A stretch of DNA of 64,000 nt, taken from assembly GCF_003023845.1 (NCBI RefSeq), contig NZ_PYFT01000001.1:6944001-7008000 (forward strand), written 5' to 3'. Position 1 is the stretch's first letter. Every line of letters begins with the position of its first letter. Origin of the DNA: Adhaeribacter arboris (lineage in GTDB: Bacteria; Bacteroidota; Bacteroidia; Cytophagales; Hymenobacteraceae). This document shows, piece by piece, positions 1 through 7,901 of this stretch. The translations under genes were made by a program, and so were the position numbers. A model generated the notes under the pieces. It did not search any database, was not told where the DNA came from, and was given only the letters and a program-made list of their open reading frames with translations.

Positions 1-560
1 GCGGCCCTTTTCGCTGCTGAGGCGGGATTGTTTAATTCGTGGGCCAAGCCCGCCGACATAGTACCCAAAGAAATTAATTTTTCGCGCTGATTGGTGAGGG
101 TGTTAATTTCTTTGGTGCGCTCGGCCATGTTCGTTAAAATTCGATTTCGCACAATAGAACAATTCCCCATCATTTCCCAGAACTCGTCTTGGTAAATAAC
201 GAATAGCTTCACGTCGGTTAGCGCCACGGCATTACCCGGATGCGGCGTACCGGCCAATAAAGGTACTTCGCCGCCCGTCATGCCCGGCGTAAATTTATTA
301 ATGAGCAAGCGCTGCCCGCGGACAATCCGGTAAATTTGGATGGTACCTTCCAGCACTACTACAAACTGACGCGCCGGATCTCCCTCCTGCCACATAATTT
401 CACCGCGGCGGTATTCCTTTATTTCGCCTATAATATCGCAGCTTAGCTGCTCGTTGCTCAAGCCCTCAAAAAGTGAAATATTGCGGAGGGTTTCTAAAGG
501 CAGCGATATCCGGGGATCTTTCTCCCTGACCGACCGGGTTTGTACGGTTTGCTCTTCCAT
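1..560 (-). CDS. Histidine kinase with N-terminal cyclic-nucleotide-binding domain (partial)
   Basis: The gene runs off the left edge; 186 N-terminal residues are visible, starting at ATG 558-560. Residues about 25-140 form a Crp-type cyclic-nucleotide-binding fold, with a GEI..EGD..ARQF stretch near 53-66 and GGEVPLLAGTPHPGNA near 97-111. A coiled linker follows (about 140-160), then a phosphoacceptor box, SAGLAHELNNPASAA, with the likely phosphorylated His at 174. The ATPase domain should lie beyond the window. It is probably a cytoplasmic sensor kinase whose input is a small ligand or redox signal bound by the Crp-like domain. No DNA-binding helix-turn-helix follows the sensor domain, so it is not a Crp regulator. 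It lies 16 bp behind the small gene at 577-888 on the same strand, a likely operon. No partner response regulator is visible. Confidence 0.88.
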   Translation of the reverse strand, partial: MEEQTVQTRSVREKDPRISLPLETLRNISLFEGLSNEQLSCDIIGEIKEYRRGEIMWQEGDPARQFVVVLEGTIQIYRIVRGQRLLINKFTPGMTGGEVPLLAGTPHPGNAVALTDVKLFVIYQDEFWEMMGNCSIVRNRILTNMAERTKEINTLTNQREKLISLGTMSAGLAHELNNPASAAKRA

Positions 561-576
561 GATAATTCGCTTAATT

Positions 577-888
577 CTAAGAAAAATGTAGTTTAGCCAT
601 TAAAGCTTCCGAACCAGAGTCGGAATACACACCGTAAGCATTCACCAGTACGCCTTTTGTGCCATTGTTACCTTCAATAGCGTACAGGATAGCACTATCG
701 GCCGGGTCCGTTGGACCTTCGAAGCGATAGAATTCGGTAACTTCAAAATCCTGGGGAAATAATTTTAAGCTGATCGCGGCGCATTCCAGGCAATCCTGGG
801 CCACATTAAAGTTGTATTTATAACCCCGGCTTTCTAAATCCTTTAATGCTTCTACTAAGGTATCGTACTGTTTCATAGCCTTTTCCAT
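577..888 (-). CDS. Small conserved protein of unknown function (103 aa)
   Basis: A short soluble protein without signal peptide or membrane segment. It begins with a helix (DTLVEALKDLESRGYKYNF) and carries a Cys pair in CLECAA. A conserved-looking core follows (FPQDFEVTEFYRFEG, DSAILYAIEG). Similar roughly 100-residue proteins are frequent in Bacteroidota; as far as I recall, some are labelled phosphoribosylpyrophosphate synthetase, but no PRPP-synthetase motif is visible, so I do not transfer that name. The start could be Met1 (888) or Met5 (876). It lies 16 bp upstream of the cyclic-nucleotide-binding kinase on the same strand, so the two may be co-transcribed. Confidence 0.75.
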   Translation of the reverse strand: MEKAMKQYDTLVEALKDLESRGYKYNFNVAQDCLECAAISLKLFPQDFEVTEFYRFEGPTDPADSAILYAIEGNNGTKGVLVNAYGVYSDSGSEALMAKLHFS

Positions 889-1039
889 TATAGCTCAATC
901 AAGTTAGGAAATATTCTGAAGAAATAAGCTATTTAAGTATAACAGGCAATTAGTCAAGGTGTTTTAAATTAGAAACTAACCGTTTGGTTCTGTCCTAAAT
1001 AAGTATGACTTGTAAAGAGAAATTATGCATTTTTAAACA

Positions 1040-1560
1040 CGTAACTACATTTCCAATTTGAACCTCTCCCCGGTAACCACCATCTAGCCATACCAGTTTG
1101 CTCCGTTGGCAGAGATGGACCAGGTAAGGCACGCGCTTGATATAGCGGAGCATTTACCCAGTTTCTGAAACGCTGGCGGCCCATACCCTAATAGCTAAGA
1201 GTAATCCTTGGAATCCGTAAGAATACTTCCTACCTTTTATCTGCTTACCCGCATCAAATCCCCGGTGAGAACCCCACCAGCCGTTGTGTTGATGCTTGGG
1301 GAATCTATACTACCAGCGATTGAACAGGCTTTGCGCTTGGACTTACTCCGCCGCTTTTTTACAAAACGCTTTGAACCCATTACCAGGTACCATCCTTACT
1401 CCAGCTAGTAAAGTAATCCTACGCGGTTTGCCAGCATAGTAAATCAGGAGGCATTCTCCACTAACTGCAACCCGTTTTTACTACATAAAAGAGGGCGTTA
1501 ATTACCTTTCACAAATCGACTGCTGGACGACCTGTTTTCCTGGTTGCTGAAGCCGGCCTT
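1040..1560 (-). pseudogene. Decayed IS5-family transposase remnant
   Basis: No open frame survives, but conceptual translation of the minus strand, switching frames, recovers the IS5-type transposase motifs in the right order. These are GRPAVDL..KVINALFYVV, then KTGCS and WRMPP (about 1547-1440), then IDSPSI..TT (about 1310), GFDAGKQIKGRK (1261-1230), LLLAIRVWAASVSETG (about 1205-1155), and VWLDGGYRGE (about 1090-1063). The last carries the conserved D-GY-G block. At least three in-frame stops and two or more frameshifts separate the blocks. The C-terminal region with the usual RW.VERTFAW motif is not found, so the copy is also truncated. Clear terminal repeats were not identified. It is an old dead insertion filling most of a gap of nearly 1 kb between 889 and 1884. 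Confidence 0.8.
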
Positions 1561-1884
1561 TTTAATAACTTCTTTAACTGCTGCCAGCCATTCTGGGGGG
1601 CTGGGCAAATGGGCGCTCTATTTGCTGAAAAAGGAACCAGCTAAAATAAGCAGCCAAAGAAAACATAAAAAAGACAGCCGAAGCCCCAACTACCTGCTAT
1701 AAATTCTCAACCAGTTAACTTTGGGGCGGAAACTCTATTACAATTTAGTATTCTAAAAGATATCGAGTTTTATTAAAATTATACGTGTTTATGCGGTTTT
1801 CTCTTGCGAAAAATACGATTGTTAACCTAAAATCCGTAGAAAATCTGCATAACCTCTTCAAAACCAACACGTAATTGGTAAACT

Positions 1885-2577
1885 ATGAAAAAAGAGGAGA
1901 TTTTTTTAGGGGATTGGCGACGAATATTGTTGGGCAATGCCCCATGGGAGTTTATGCTGGAGGTCTTTATTCGGACCATAATCATTTATATTGCCTTACT
2001 TATTACCTGGCGCCTGCTCGGCAAGCGCATGAGCGCCCAGTTAACTATAACGGAGCTGGCGGTAATGATTACTTTGGGAGGTCTTGCCTCGGTACCCATG
2101 CAAATGCCCGACCGGGGCATTATACTTGGTGTCTTGGGTTTAGCCATTGCGATTCTTTTCCAGCGCGGTCTGAATTTAATAACATTTCGCTCCCGGAAAG
2201 CCGAAGTTATAACCTACGGTGATGTAGCCATGATGGTGAAAGATGGAGTGCTGCAACTAGAGCAGATGAAAAAAAATGAAATTACCAAAGACCAGATTTT
2301 TGCCGGATTGCGCACGCATAAAATTCAGCACTTGGGGGAAGTCAAACGCGCTTACCTGGAAACTGCCGGCCGGTTCAGCGTTTTTACGGCGGAAAATCCG
2401 CATCCGGGCTTGTCTATTTTACCTGAAAAAGACGAACAACTGCATCAAGCAGAGCCGCAGGATCATACCCATGCTGCTTGCGAACAATGCGGCAAAATAG
2501 TAAAACGGGCCGAGTTAAAAAACAAGGCATGCCCGAACTGTAATAATACCCATTGGACTTACGCCGTAGCGGCTTAA
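1885..2577 (+). CDS. YetF/DUF421 family membrane protein with C-terminal zinc ribbon (copy 1)
   Basis: A 230-residue protein. The N-terminal part (about 18-95) has two or three hydrophobic helices with the family signature LLGKRMSAQLTITELAVMI. The soluble DUF421 domain follows (about 108-180: ITYGDVAMMVKDGVLQLEQM, ITKDQIFAGLR, LGEVKRAYLE). The end carries a Cys4 zinc-ribbon-like module, CEQCGK at about 199-204 and CPNC at about 217-220. DUF421 proteins are membrane-anchored proteins of poorly defined function, implicated in Bacillus in envelope or spore stress. The gene is 12 bp upstream of a paralogue in the same orientation, so the two very probably form one transcript and may form a heteromer. 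A strong hairpin terminator lies after the second gene. Confidence 0.88.
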   Translation: MKKEEIFLGDWRRILLGNAPWEFMLEVFIRTIIIYIALLITWRLLGKRMSAQLTITELAVMITLGGLASVPMQMPDRGIILGVLGLAIAILFQRGLNLITFRSRKAEVITYGDVAMMVKDGVLQLEQMKKNEITKDQIFAGLRTHKIQHLGEVKRAYLETAGRFSVFTAENPHPGLSILPEKDEQLHQAEPQDHTHAACEQCGKIVKRAELKNKACPNCNNTHWTYAVAA

Positions 2578-2589
2578 TTACACCCTAAC

Positions 2590-3282
2590 ATGAAACCGGA
2601 AGATATTCATATAACGGATTATTTGCGCATACTCCTCGGCGAAGTTCCCTGGAGCTTTTTGATCGAAGTAATTATTCGGGTAACGTTTATATACCTGGTA
2701 CTTACTCTTGCTATGCGCATTATGGGCAAACGGATGGCTAGCCGCATGAGCCGCTCCGAAATGACGGCAATGGTGGCGCTGGCGGCCTCAAACGGGGTAG
2801 CTATTCTGGCCCCGGATCGTGGTTTATTGCCCGTTTTAATAATAGCCATTGTGGTGGTTTGCTTTCAAAAATTCATCGCCTGGCGCACCGAAGCCAATCC
2901 CCATTTCGAGCAGCTTACCTCCGGTGATATAGATGTATTGATAAAGGACGGGGTGTTGCAGTTAGATTGCATGCAACATAGCCGTATGAGTCAGGAACAG
3001 GTTTTTGCCCAATGTCGCTTTGAACAGATAGATAATTTAGGCAAAGTAAAACGGGCTTACCTGGAAGCGAACGGTGCCGTTTCTATCCTGAAAGCCGATG
3101 AAAAACGTCCCGGGCTTTCGATATTACCGCAATGGGATAAAGAGTTCCGGGCTAGCCAAGAACCTGCTCCAAATACGTTTGCCTGTGGTAACTGCGGAAA
3201 TGTGGTGCCAAGCAAGCCGCCGACCCAGGCACCTTGTTCCGTATGCAAAGAGAATCAATGGAGTGAAGCGGTGGTTTCGTAA
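2590..3282 (+). CDS. YetF/DUF421 family membrane protein with C-terminal zinc ribbon (copy 2)
   Basis: The same length (230 residues) and plan as its upstream neighbour. Membrane helices come first with IMGKRMASRMSRSEMTAMV. The DUF421 domain (LTSGDIDVLIKDGVLQLDCM, MSQEQVFAQCR, LGKVKRAYLE) follows. The C-terminal Cys4 module is CGNCGN...CSVC. The two proteins are recognisably homologous but clearly diverged, so this is an old tandem duplication and not an assembly artefact. Conservation of the zinc-ribbon-like tail in both copies suggests it is functional. Its role is unknown, perhaps cytoplasmic protein or nucleic-acid contact. The gene ends 48 bp before an intrinsic terminator. Confidence 0.88.
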   Translation: MKPEDIHITDYLRILLGEVPWSFLIEVIIRVTFIYLVLTLAMRIMGKRMASRMSRSEMTAMVALAASNGVAILAPDRGLLPVLIIAIVVVCFQKFIAWRTEANPHFEQLTSGDIDVLIKDGVLQLDCMQHSRMSQEQVFAQCRFEQIDNLGKVKRAYLEANGAVSILKADEKRPGLSILPQWDKEFRASQEPAPNTFACGNCGNVVPSKPPTQAPCSVCKENQWSEAVVS

Positions 3283-3330
3283 GAGCTATTTAAATTTTTT
3301 ATCATTTTTAGCTTGTAAGTCTCTCTATTG

Positions 3331-3365
3331 AAAGCAGTATTTATTAAAAATACTGCTTTTTTTTT
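3331..3365 (+). terminator. Intrinsic terminator after the YetF pair
   Basis: A perfect 12-bp stem, AAAGCAGTATTT (3331-3342) with AAATACTGCTTT (3348-3359), around a 5-nt loop and followed by a run of T. It ends the transcript of the two YetF-like genes. Confidence 0.85.
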
Positions 3366-3426
3366 ATACTATGTTGGTTAGCTACTTGTTCCTCCGCTGA
3401 GACTGTGCCAGTCTTAGTATTACAGT

Positions 3427-3566
3427 GCGGATGCAGTTCAATGGGCCGTGTTTGCCTCGTGGCCGGCGGGCCTCGTTTGGCTCTTTCGGGCGGTCTAAAC
3501 TTGTTTTCCTCCTTACGTCGGAATGCTTACGCACTACAACCTTAGAAGGCCCTCGATAGCCAAACT
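3427..3566 (-). repeat. Dispersed 140-bp repeat, copy A (inverted relative to copy B)
   Basis: Read on the minus strand it runs from GTTTGGCTATCGAGGGCC through CATTCCGACGTAAGGAGG and CGCCCGAAAGAGCCAAAC to GAGGCAAACACGGCCC and TTGAACTGCATC. It matches copy B (3828-3964) and copy C (31836-31974) along its length. Each copy has an internal complementary pair, GTTTGGCT near the start and AGCCAA(A)C near the middle, so an RNA could fold into a hairpin. There is no open reading frame of note. The element is noticeably more GC-rich than its surroundings. Confidence 0.8.
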
Positions 3567-3827
3567 AGTATCAGTTGCCAGTAGCTTCGGATATTACTGA
3601 TAATTGAGTTTAAAATTTTCCATATTTTCACCTTTCATCCTTTCTAAAAATATTATTATTTCTTCCTGCTACTGAGCTAGCAAAGTATCTTCTTATACCT
3701 GACCAATCTTGCAAGACTTAGGATAGTAAAAATTTAAATTTATACTTCGCAGCAACCTTAGAGTACCATTATGAATATATAAGTCCATAAAAATAATAAA
3801 GGCTTCAGCTACAAAGAAATTCTAACA
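3567..3827. other. AT-rich spacer between the inverted repeat copies
   Basis: About 260 bp of AT-rich DNA lies between the two inverted copies of the 140-bp repeat. No convincing coding frame, terminator or RNA is visible. Together with copies A and B it makes a unit of roughly 540 bp with long inverted ends, which occupies most of the gap between the YetF pair and the RlmI-like gene. Confidence 0.5.
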
Positions 3828-3964
3828 GTTTGGCTAGGGAGGGCCTTCTAAGGTTGTGGTGCTTTAGCATTCCGACGTATAGGGGCGTGCTGCGCACGTT
3901 CCCGCCCGGAAGAGCCAAACTAGCCGGCCACGAGGCAAACACAGCCCGTTGAACTGCATCCGTA
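3828..3964 (+). repeat. Dispersed 140-bp repeat, copy B
   Basis: The same element as copy A on the opposite strand: GTTTGGCTAGGGAGGGCC, CATTCCGACGTA, CGCCCGGAAGAGCCAAAC, GGCCACGAGGCAAACACAGC, TTGAACTGCATCC. Its middle differs from A: a GC-rich insert with its own small palindrome (GTGCTGCGCAC) replaces the A-rich GGAGGAAAAC segment. The ends are better conserved than the centre, a pattern expected for an element defined by its ends or by paired stems. Confidence 0.8.
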
Positions 3965-4054
3965 CCATTCTATTGTGCCTTGAAAAGGCTCAACGGATAG
4001 ACTAGTGATAAAACCATAACTTAACCTTCAAAATAAAAAAGCTTTAATTTTATT

Positions 4055-5251
4055 TTACTCTACAAACAAAACCAACCCTTTCAGATACTCTCCTTCCGGG
4101 TGGAAAATGGAAACCGGGTGATCGGCAGGTTGGGAGAGGTGGTGCATAATTTTAATATTCCGGCCGGCTTCAATAGCTGCGGCCATAATGGTATTGTTAA
4201 ACAAACTGCGATCAACGGCTTGCGAGCAGGAAAAAGTAAATAAAATACCACCCGGTTTAATTTGCCTTAAAGCTTCGGCGTTCAGGCGTTTGTAGCCCAT
4301 TACCGCATTGTGCCGCACATTGTGGTGTTTCGCAAAGGCCGGTGGATCCAGAATAATAATATCGTAAGGTTGCGACTGGTTCTTGAAAAAACTGAATGTA
4401 TCCACGGCAAAGGCGGCATGCCGGTCGCCGGCTTGGTTTAGCGCGGCATTCCGGTCGGTGAGCTCAATTGCTTTTTTAGAACTATCCACGGAATGTACCA
4501 GCGTGGCTCCCGCATTTAAGGCATACACCGAGAAACCCCCCGTATAACAAAAGGTATTCAGCACGGATTTACCGGAAGCATAAGTGGCCAGTAGTTGCCG
4601 GTTCTCGCGCTGGTCGATAAAAAAACCGGTTTTTTGGCCGGTAATCCAGTCTACGTAAAATTGGTTGTTGTTTTCTTTTACAATTTCGGCTTCGGTGCCA
4701 CTGCCGATTAAGTAACTATTTAGAGGAGTATGGGCTTCTTGCAGGTGCAGGGTTTCGGCACTTTTATCGTATACCGCCTTTAGTTTATTTCCGTAAATTT
4801 CTTGTAAAGCTTGCGCAATATGTTCTTTAGCCCGGTACATGCCTAAGCTATGCGCCTGCATGACGGCTGTTTCGCCGTATACGTCAATAATTAATCCGGG
4901 TAAGCCATCGCCTTCAGCAAAAACCAGGCGGTACACGTTGGTGTGCGGGTGGTTAATAAATCCTAAAATTTGCCGGTAATTATATGCTTGCTGCAATTTA
5001 GCGCGCCAAAAAGCAGCATCGGCAGCGGTTGGTTCAAACGAAATAATCCGGACGGTAATGGAGCCTTTCTGGTAATGGCCAGTGCCTAAAAACTCGTTGC
5101 GGCTTGAATATACATCGACGGTAGCTCCATCTTGTGGTTCCTCTGTTACTTTTTTTATGGCTCCCGAAAATACCCACGGGTGAAACCTTTTCAGTGATTG
5201 TTCTTTGCCTGGGTGTAAAATAATGCGAATCCGGTCGGTAGCGGTAGTCAT
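4055..5251 (-). CDS. rlmI: RlmI-like 23S rRNA (cytosine-C5) methyltransferase
   Basis: A 398-residue class I SAM methyltransferase of the RlmI family, which methylates a cytosine at C5 in 23S rRNA. The N-terminal PUA-type RNA-binding domain spans about 8-75 (HPWVFSGAIKKV, GTGHYQKGSITVRI). The central EEHEE-like region is followed by the family motif TGQKTGFFIDQR (204-215). The SAM-binding motif NTFCYTGGFSV is at 232-242, the catalytic DPPAFA at 302-307 and FTFSCS at 338-343. The length fits the family. A good promoter candidate lies just upstream, at 5273-5305. The downstream neighbour on the same strand is over 300 bp away. Target site assignment is by family only. Confidence 0.92.
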   Translation of the reverse strand: MTTATDRIRIILHPGKEQSLKRFHPWVFSGAIKKVTEEPQDGATVDVYSSRNEFLGTGHYQKGSITVRIISFEPTAADAAFWRAKLQQAYNYRQILGFINHPHTNVYRLVFAEGDGLPGLIIDVYGETAVMQAHSLGMYRAKEHIAQALQEIYGNKLKAVYDKSAETLHLQEAHTPLNSYLIGSGTEAEIVKENNNQFYVDWITGQKTGFFIDQRENRQLLATYASGKSVLNTFCYTGGFSVYALNAGATLVHSVDSSKKAIELTDRNAALNQAGDRHAAFAVDTFSFFKNQSQPYDIIILDPPAFAKHHNVRHNAVMGYKRLNAEALRQIKPGGILFTFSCSQAVDRSLFNNTIMAAAIEAGRNIKIMHHLSQPADHPVSIFHPEGEYLKGLVLFVE

Positions 5252-5272
5252 ATTCTAATTTAAAATAAGCGG

Positions 5273-5305
5273 CAAAGGTACGGGTTTACGGGTTTATTTG
5301 CTCAA
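5273..5305 (-). promoter_or_regulatory. Bacteroidota-type promoter for the RlmI-like gene
   Basis: On the minus strand a TACCTTTG box (5280-5273) fits the TAnnTTTG -7 consensus, and TTG (5305-5303) lies 22 bp upstream in the expected -33 position. Transcription would start about 15-20 nt before the ATG at 5251. Confidence 0.5.
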
Positions 5306-5447
5306 TTCGTTGTAGCGGGAAATATTTTGATGGAGAAAGAAATAGTTAGTTATGATTTATCCAACCATTTGAGAATAGGTCACCTTAATTTTACCTGGAA
5401 TGACTTTCGTTTAGAAATTAGCCAACAATCATTTTCATAAATTATAA

Positions 5448-6275
5448 TTAATCAGTAAACAAAAGGGTGTTTAATTGATCTAAAATAGGATGATGGATTG
5501 AGAACTCCTTTTGACCAACAAACTGAATGGGGCGCAAACCAGTAACATTGGAAGTGAAGACGGTTTCGGCGCTTAATACATCTGTTTTAGTAAAAAGACC
5601 TTCTTCTATTTTTAAGTTTTCGGTGGCTCCCAGCCGCAGAACATTCTTCCGGACAATACCGGCAATGCAACCCGACTGTAAAGCAGGGGTGTACAAAATG
5701 GAATCTTTCACCCAAAAAATATTCGCGATTAAAGCTTCTGAAACAGCGCCTTGGTCATTGAGTAAAATAAGTTCGTCGAGTTGCCGGTGCTTTTTTTCTA
5801 AACTGGCTAATACGTAATTAACAGCAAACGGACCTTTAAAAAAAGATAAAGGCGAGTAGGTATTCTGAACAGAAGTAGCAAAATCGGCACGGGGAATATT
5901 CTTGTTAAAGGTTGCTTGTGGTTGCAGGGTAATCAAGCTTTCGGCGGTATGGTGGTCTGGGGTAAACAAGCCGCCAGGAGAGCGCCAGATATGTACTTTT
6001 AACCGACCTGTTTGGTGCGACAATCGATTCTGTTCGGCTAGATTTTGCAGCAAGGGGAGAAGTACATCTGTATTTTGCAATTCCGTAGGCACCTGAATTT
6101 GTAAAATCTGCAACGCCCGTTGCATCCGTTCTAAATGATCCGGTAAAAACCGAATTTGGCCATTACTGATAATGATGGTATCAAATAAGCCATCGTTGTA
6201 CTGGAAAGCCCGGTTCGTATAAGAAAGAGTAAAATTTTGTTCCGGAACTACTTGAAAGTTATGAAGGAGATACAT
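5448..6275 (-). CDS. Class IV PLP aminotransferase (IlvE/PabC-like)
   Basis: A 275-residue fold-type IV PLP enzyme. The family covers branched-chain aminotransferases, D-amino-acid aminotransferases and 4-amino-4-deoxychorismate lyase. Visible features are the N-terminal FQYNDGLFDTI segment, HLERMQRAL, the probable Schiff-base Lys147 in SPLSFFKGPFAVNYVLA, DELILLNDQGAVSEA (about 167-181), and the C-terminal ETVFTSNVTGLRPI. The length (275) and the degenerate Lys neighbourhood fit the PabC-like branch at least as well as IlvE, so an aminodeoxychorismate lyase role in folate synthesis is possible but not proven. It lies about 140 bp after dprA on the same strand and may be co-transcribed. Confidence 0.82.
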   Translation of the reverse strand: MYLLHNFQVVPEQNFTLSYTNRAFQYNDGLFDTIIISNGQIRFLPDHLERMQRALQILQIQVPTELQNTDVLLPLLQNLAEQNRLSHQTGRLKVHIWRSPGGLFTPDHHTAESLITLQPQATFNKNIPRADFATSVQNTYSPLSFFKGPFAVNYVLASLEKKHRQLDELILLNDQGAVSEALIANIFWVKDSILYTPALQSGCIAGIVRKNVLRLGATENLKIEEGLFTKTDVLSAETVFTSNVTGLRPIQFVGQKEFSIHHPILDQLNTLLFTD

Positions 6276-6418
6276 TTGCCTTTATTCGTGGGTATCGAAT
6301 GCCTGAAACAGGTATAAACTTAATGAAACCTACTCGTAGCGGATTAATTACTCGAAAAATTTCTGAAACTGCTCTATTAAATTAGTTTTTCCGAAGTACA
6401 AAAGAGAACAGACCGTGC

Positions 6419-7543
6419 TTATACTAAAGCAAACTTTTTACCCGGCAACGACTTTACCACACCTTTAAACTCCAAACCCAGCAGAACCGAGGCTAACCGA
6501 CTTACCGGAATTTGTACTTTCCAGGAAATATTATCCATCAGTTCTTCTTTGGTAGTAAGCAGCAACTGAATAATCTGCCATTCTTCCGGTTCAAATTCCT
6601 CCGGATGGTAAAGCAAACTTTTGCTAGGTTTCACCGCCGGCGCTGCTAAAGCATTATCCCAATTTAGAAGCTCCTCCAAATCTTGATAACCCGTGTAAAT
6701 CGCCGCTTTGTTCGTTTTAATTAAAAAATTACAACCTTCCGAAACCGAGGCGTCAATATTGCCCGGTACGGCCATTACATCTTTATGATAGCTATGGGCA
6801 ATATCGGCGGTAATCAATGCGCCGCCTTTTAGGGCAGCTTCCACAATAATGGTACAGTCTCCGAGGCCGGCAATTATTCGGTTACGGGCCGGAAAACGCG
6901 GAGCATCGGGTTTGGTGCCGAAGGTGTTTTCAGTCAAAATTCCCCCGTTTTCGAGCATTTTCTCGACCGTTTTCCGGTGTACCGCCGGGTAAATAATATC
7001 GGGTCCGCTCGCCATTACGCCAATGGTAGGTAAACCAGCTGCAACCGCCGCCCGGTGGGCAAAAATATCAATGCCATAAGCCAAGCCACTTACAATTACC
7101 GGGTTGTGTTTTTTTAAATCAGCTACTATTTTTTCGGTGATGCGCTTGCCGTACTCCGTCGCCTGGCGGGTACCCACAATACCGATCATTTTCTGATGGT
7201 TGAGATCGGCCGTACCTTTGTAATATAACAGGCAGGGTGCATCGGCAATTTGTTTCAGGCGAGTAGGGTAATTGGGGTGCGTATAAAACAAGAGCTGGAC
7301 CTGTTGCTGCTCGGCTAATTGCAGGGTGGTTTCGGCTTGGCGGAGTGCTGTTGTTTGATGGGTGCTAAAACTCTGAACAAAGTTTTGCCCGATACCCGGA
7401 ATTTTTAGTAACCGGCCGGCTGGCGTAGTAAAAGCCGCTTTAGCCGATCCGCAGTAACTAATAAGCAAGCGGGTAAACAAATTACCCACCCCGGGAATCA
7501 TCCCCAAAGCAACCTCGTACAACAACGAATCAGAAGAAGTCAA
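6419..7543 (-). CDS. dprA: DNA-processing protein DprA
   Basis: A 374-residue DprA/Smf protein. DprA binds incoming single-stranded DNA and loads RecA during natural transformation. An N-terminal helix-hairpin-helix region (about 10-60, ALGMIPGVGN, LLKIPGIG) precedes the Rossmann-fold core. Core motifs are GIVGTRQATEYG (121-132), SGLAYGID (152-159), FPARNRIIAGL (217-227), VEAALKGGALITA (234-246) and AVPGNID. The C-terminal winged-helix-like region (about 300-374) is present. DprA is widespread even in species not known to be competent, so competence is not implied. RecR, another recombination mediator, lies near the far end of this window and is not linked. Confidence 0.95.
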   Translation of the reverse strand: MTSSDSLLYEVALGMIPGVGNLFTRLLISYCGSAKAAFTTPAGRLLKIPGIGQNFVQSFSTHQTTALRQAETTLQLAEQQQVQLLFYTHPNYPTRLKQIADAPCLLYYKGTADLNHQKMIGIVGTRQATEYGKRITEKIVADLKKHNPVIVSGLAYGIDIFAHRAAVAAGLPTIGVMASGPDIIYPAVHRKTVEKMLENGGILTENTFGTKPDAPRFPARNRIIAGLGDCTIIVEAALKGGALITADIAHSYHKDVMAVPGNIDASVSEGCNFLIKTNKAAIYTGYQDLEELLNWDNALAAPAVKPSKSLLYHPEEFEPEEWQIIQLLLTTKEELMDNISWKVQIPVSRLASVLLGLEFKGVVKSLPGKKFALV

Positions 7544-7901
7544 AGCAAAATTTTATTTAGACTTGTAAAACAAAGATTAAAATGCGTGTACGGATACCAT
7601 ACGAAAATGTATGAGTATATACCTCCGCACTATCTTCACATCTTTTGGTAATGATTCCATCGATTAAACGCCTCAGATTTTAAGAGTTTCCCCCGAACAA
7701 AGCATATTCTTTATTGGTAGGCAGCCGCTCTTTTTTTATTTACTATATAGTGCAATACTAAAATATTTTTTACTGTAAGACAGTCAAATATCTGGCTGAT
7801 AGAAGATAAATTAATAACTTTCGATAAACTGTTTTGGGATAGTACAGCCGAAGAAAAAGTACGGTTAGGCTCTAAAATCTGCATTTAAACAATTGTAATT
7901 T
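7544..7901. other. Intergenic gap without recognisable features
   Basis: About 360 bp between the divergently transcribed dprA and the PAS histidine kinase. It must hold both promoters. I see no good TAnnTTTG box with a matching -33 element, no repeat and no coding frame. Confidence 0.4.

Noticed and set aside
1208-1408. A 66-residue plus-strand open frame
   Set aside because: It lies antisense inside the decayed IS5 transposase; the meaningful reading is on the other strand.
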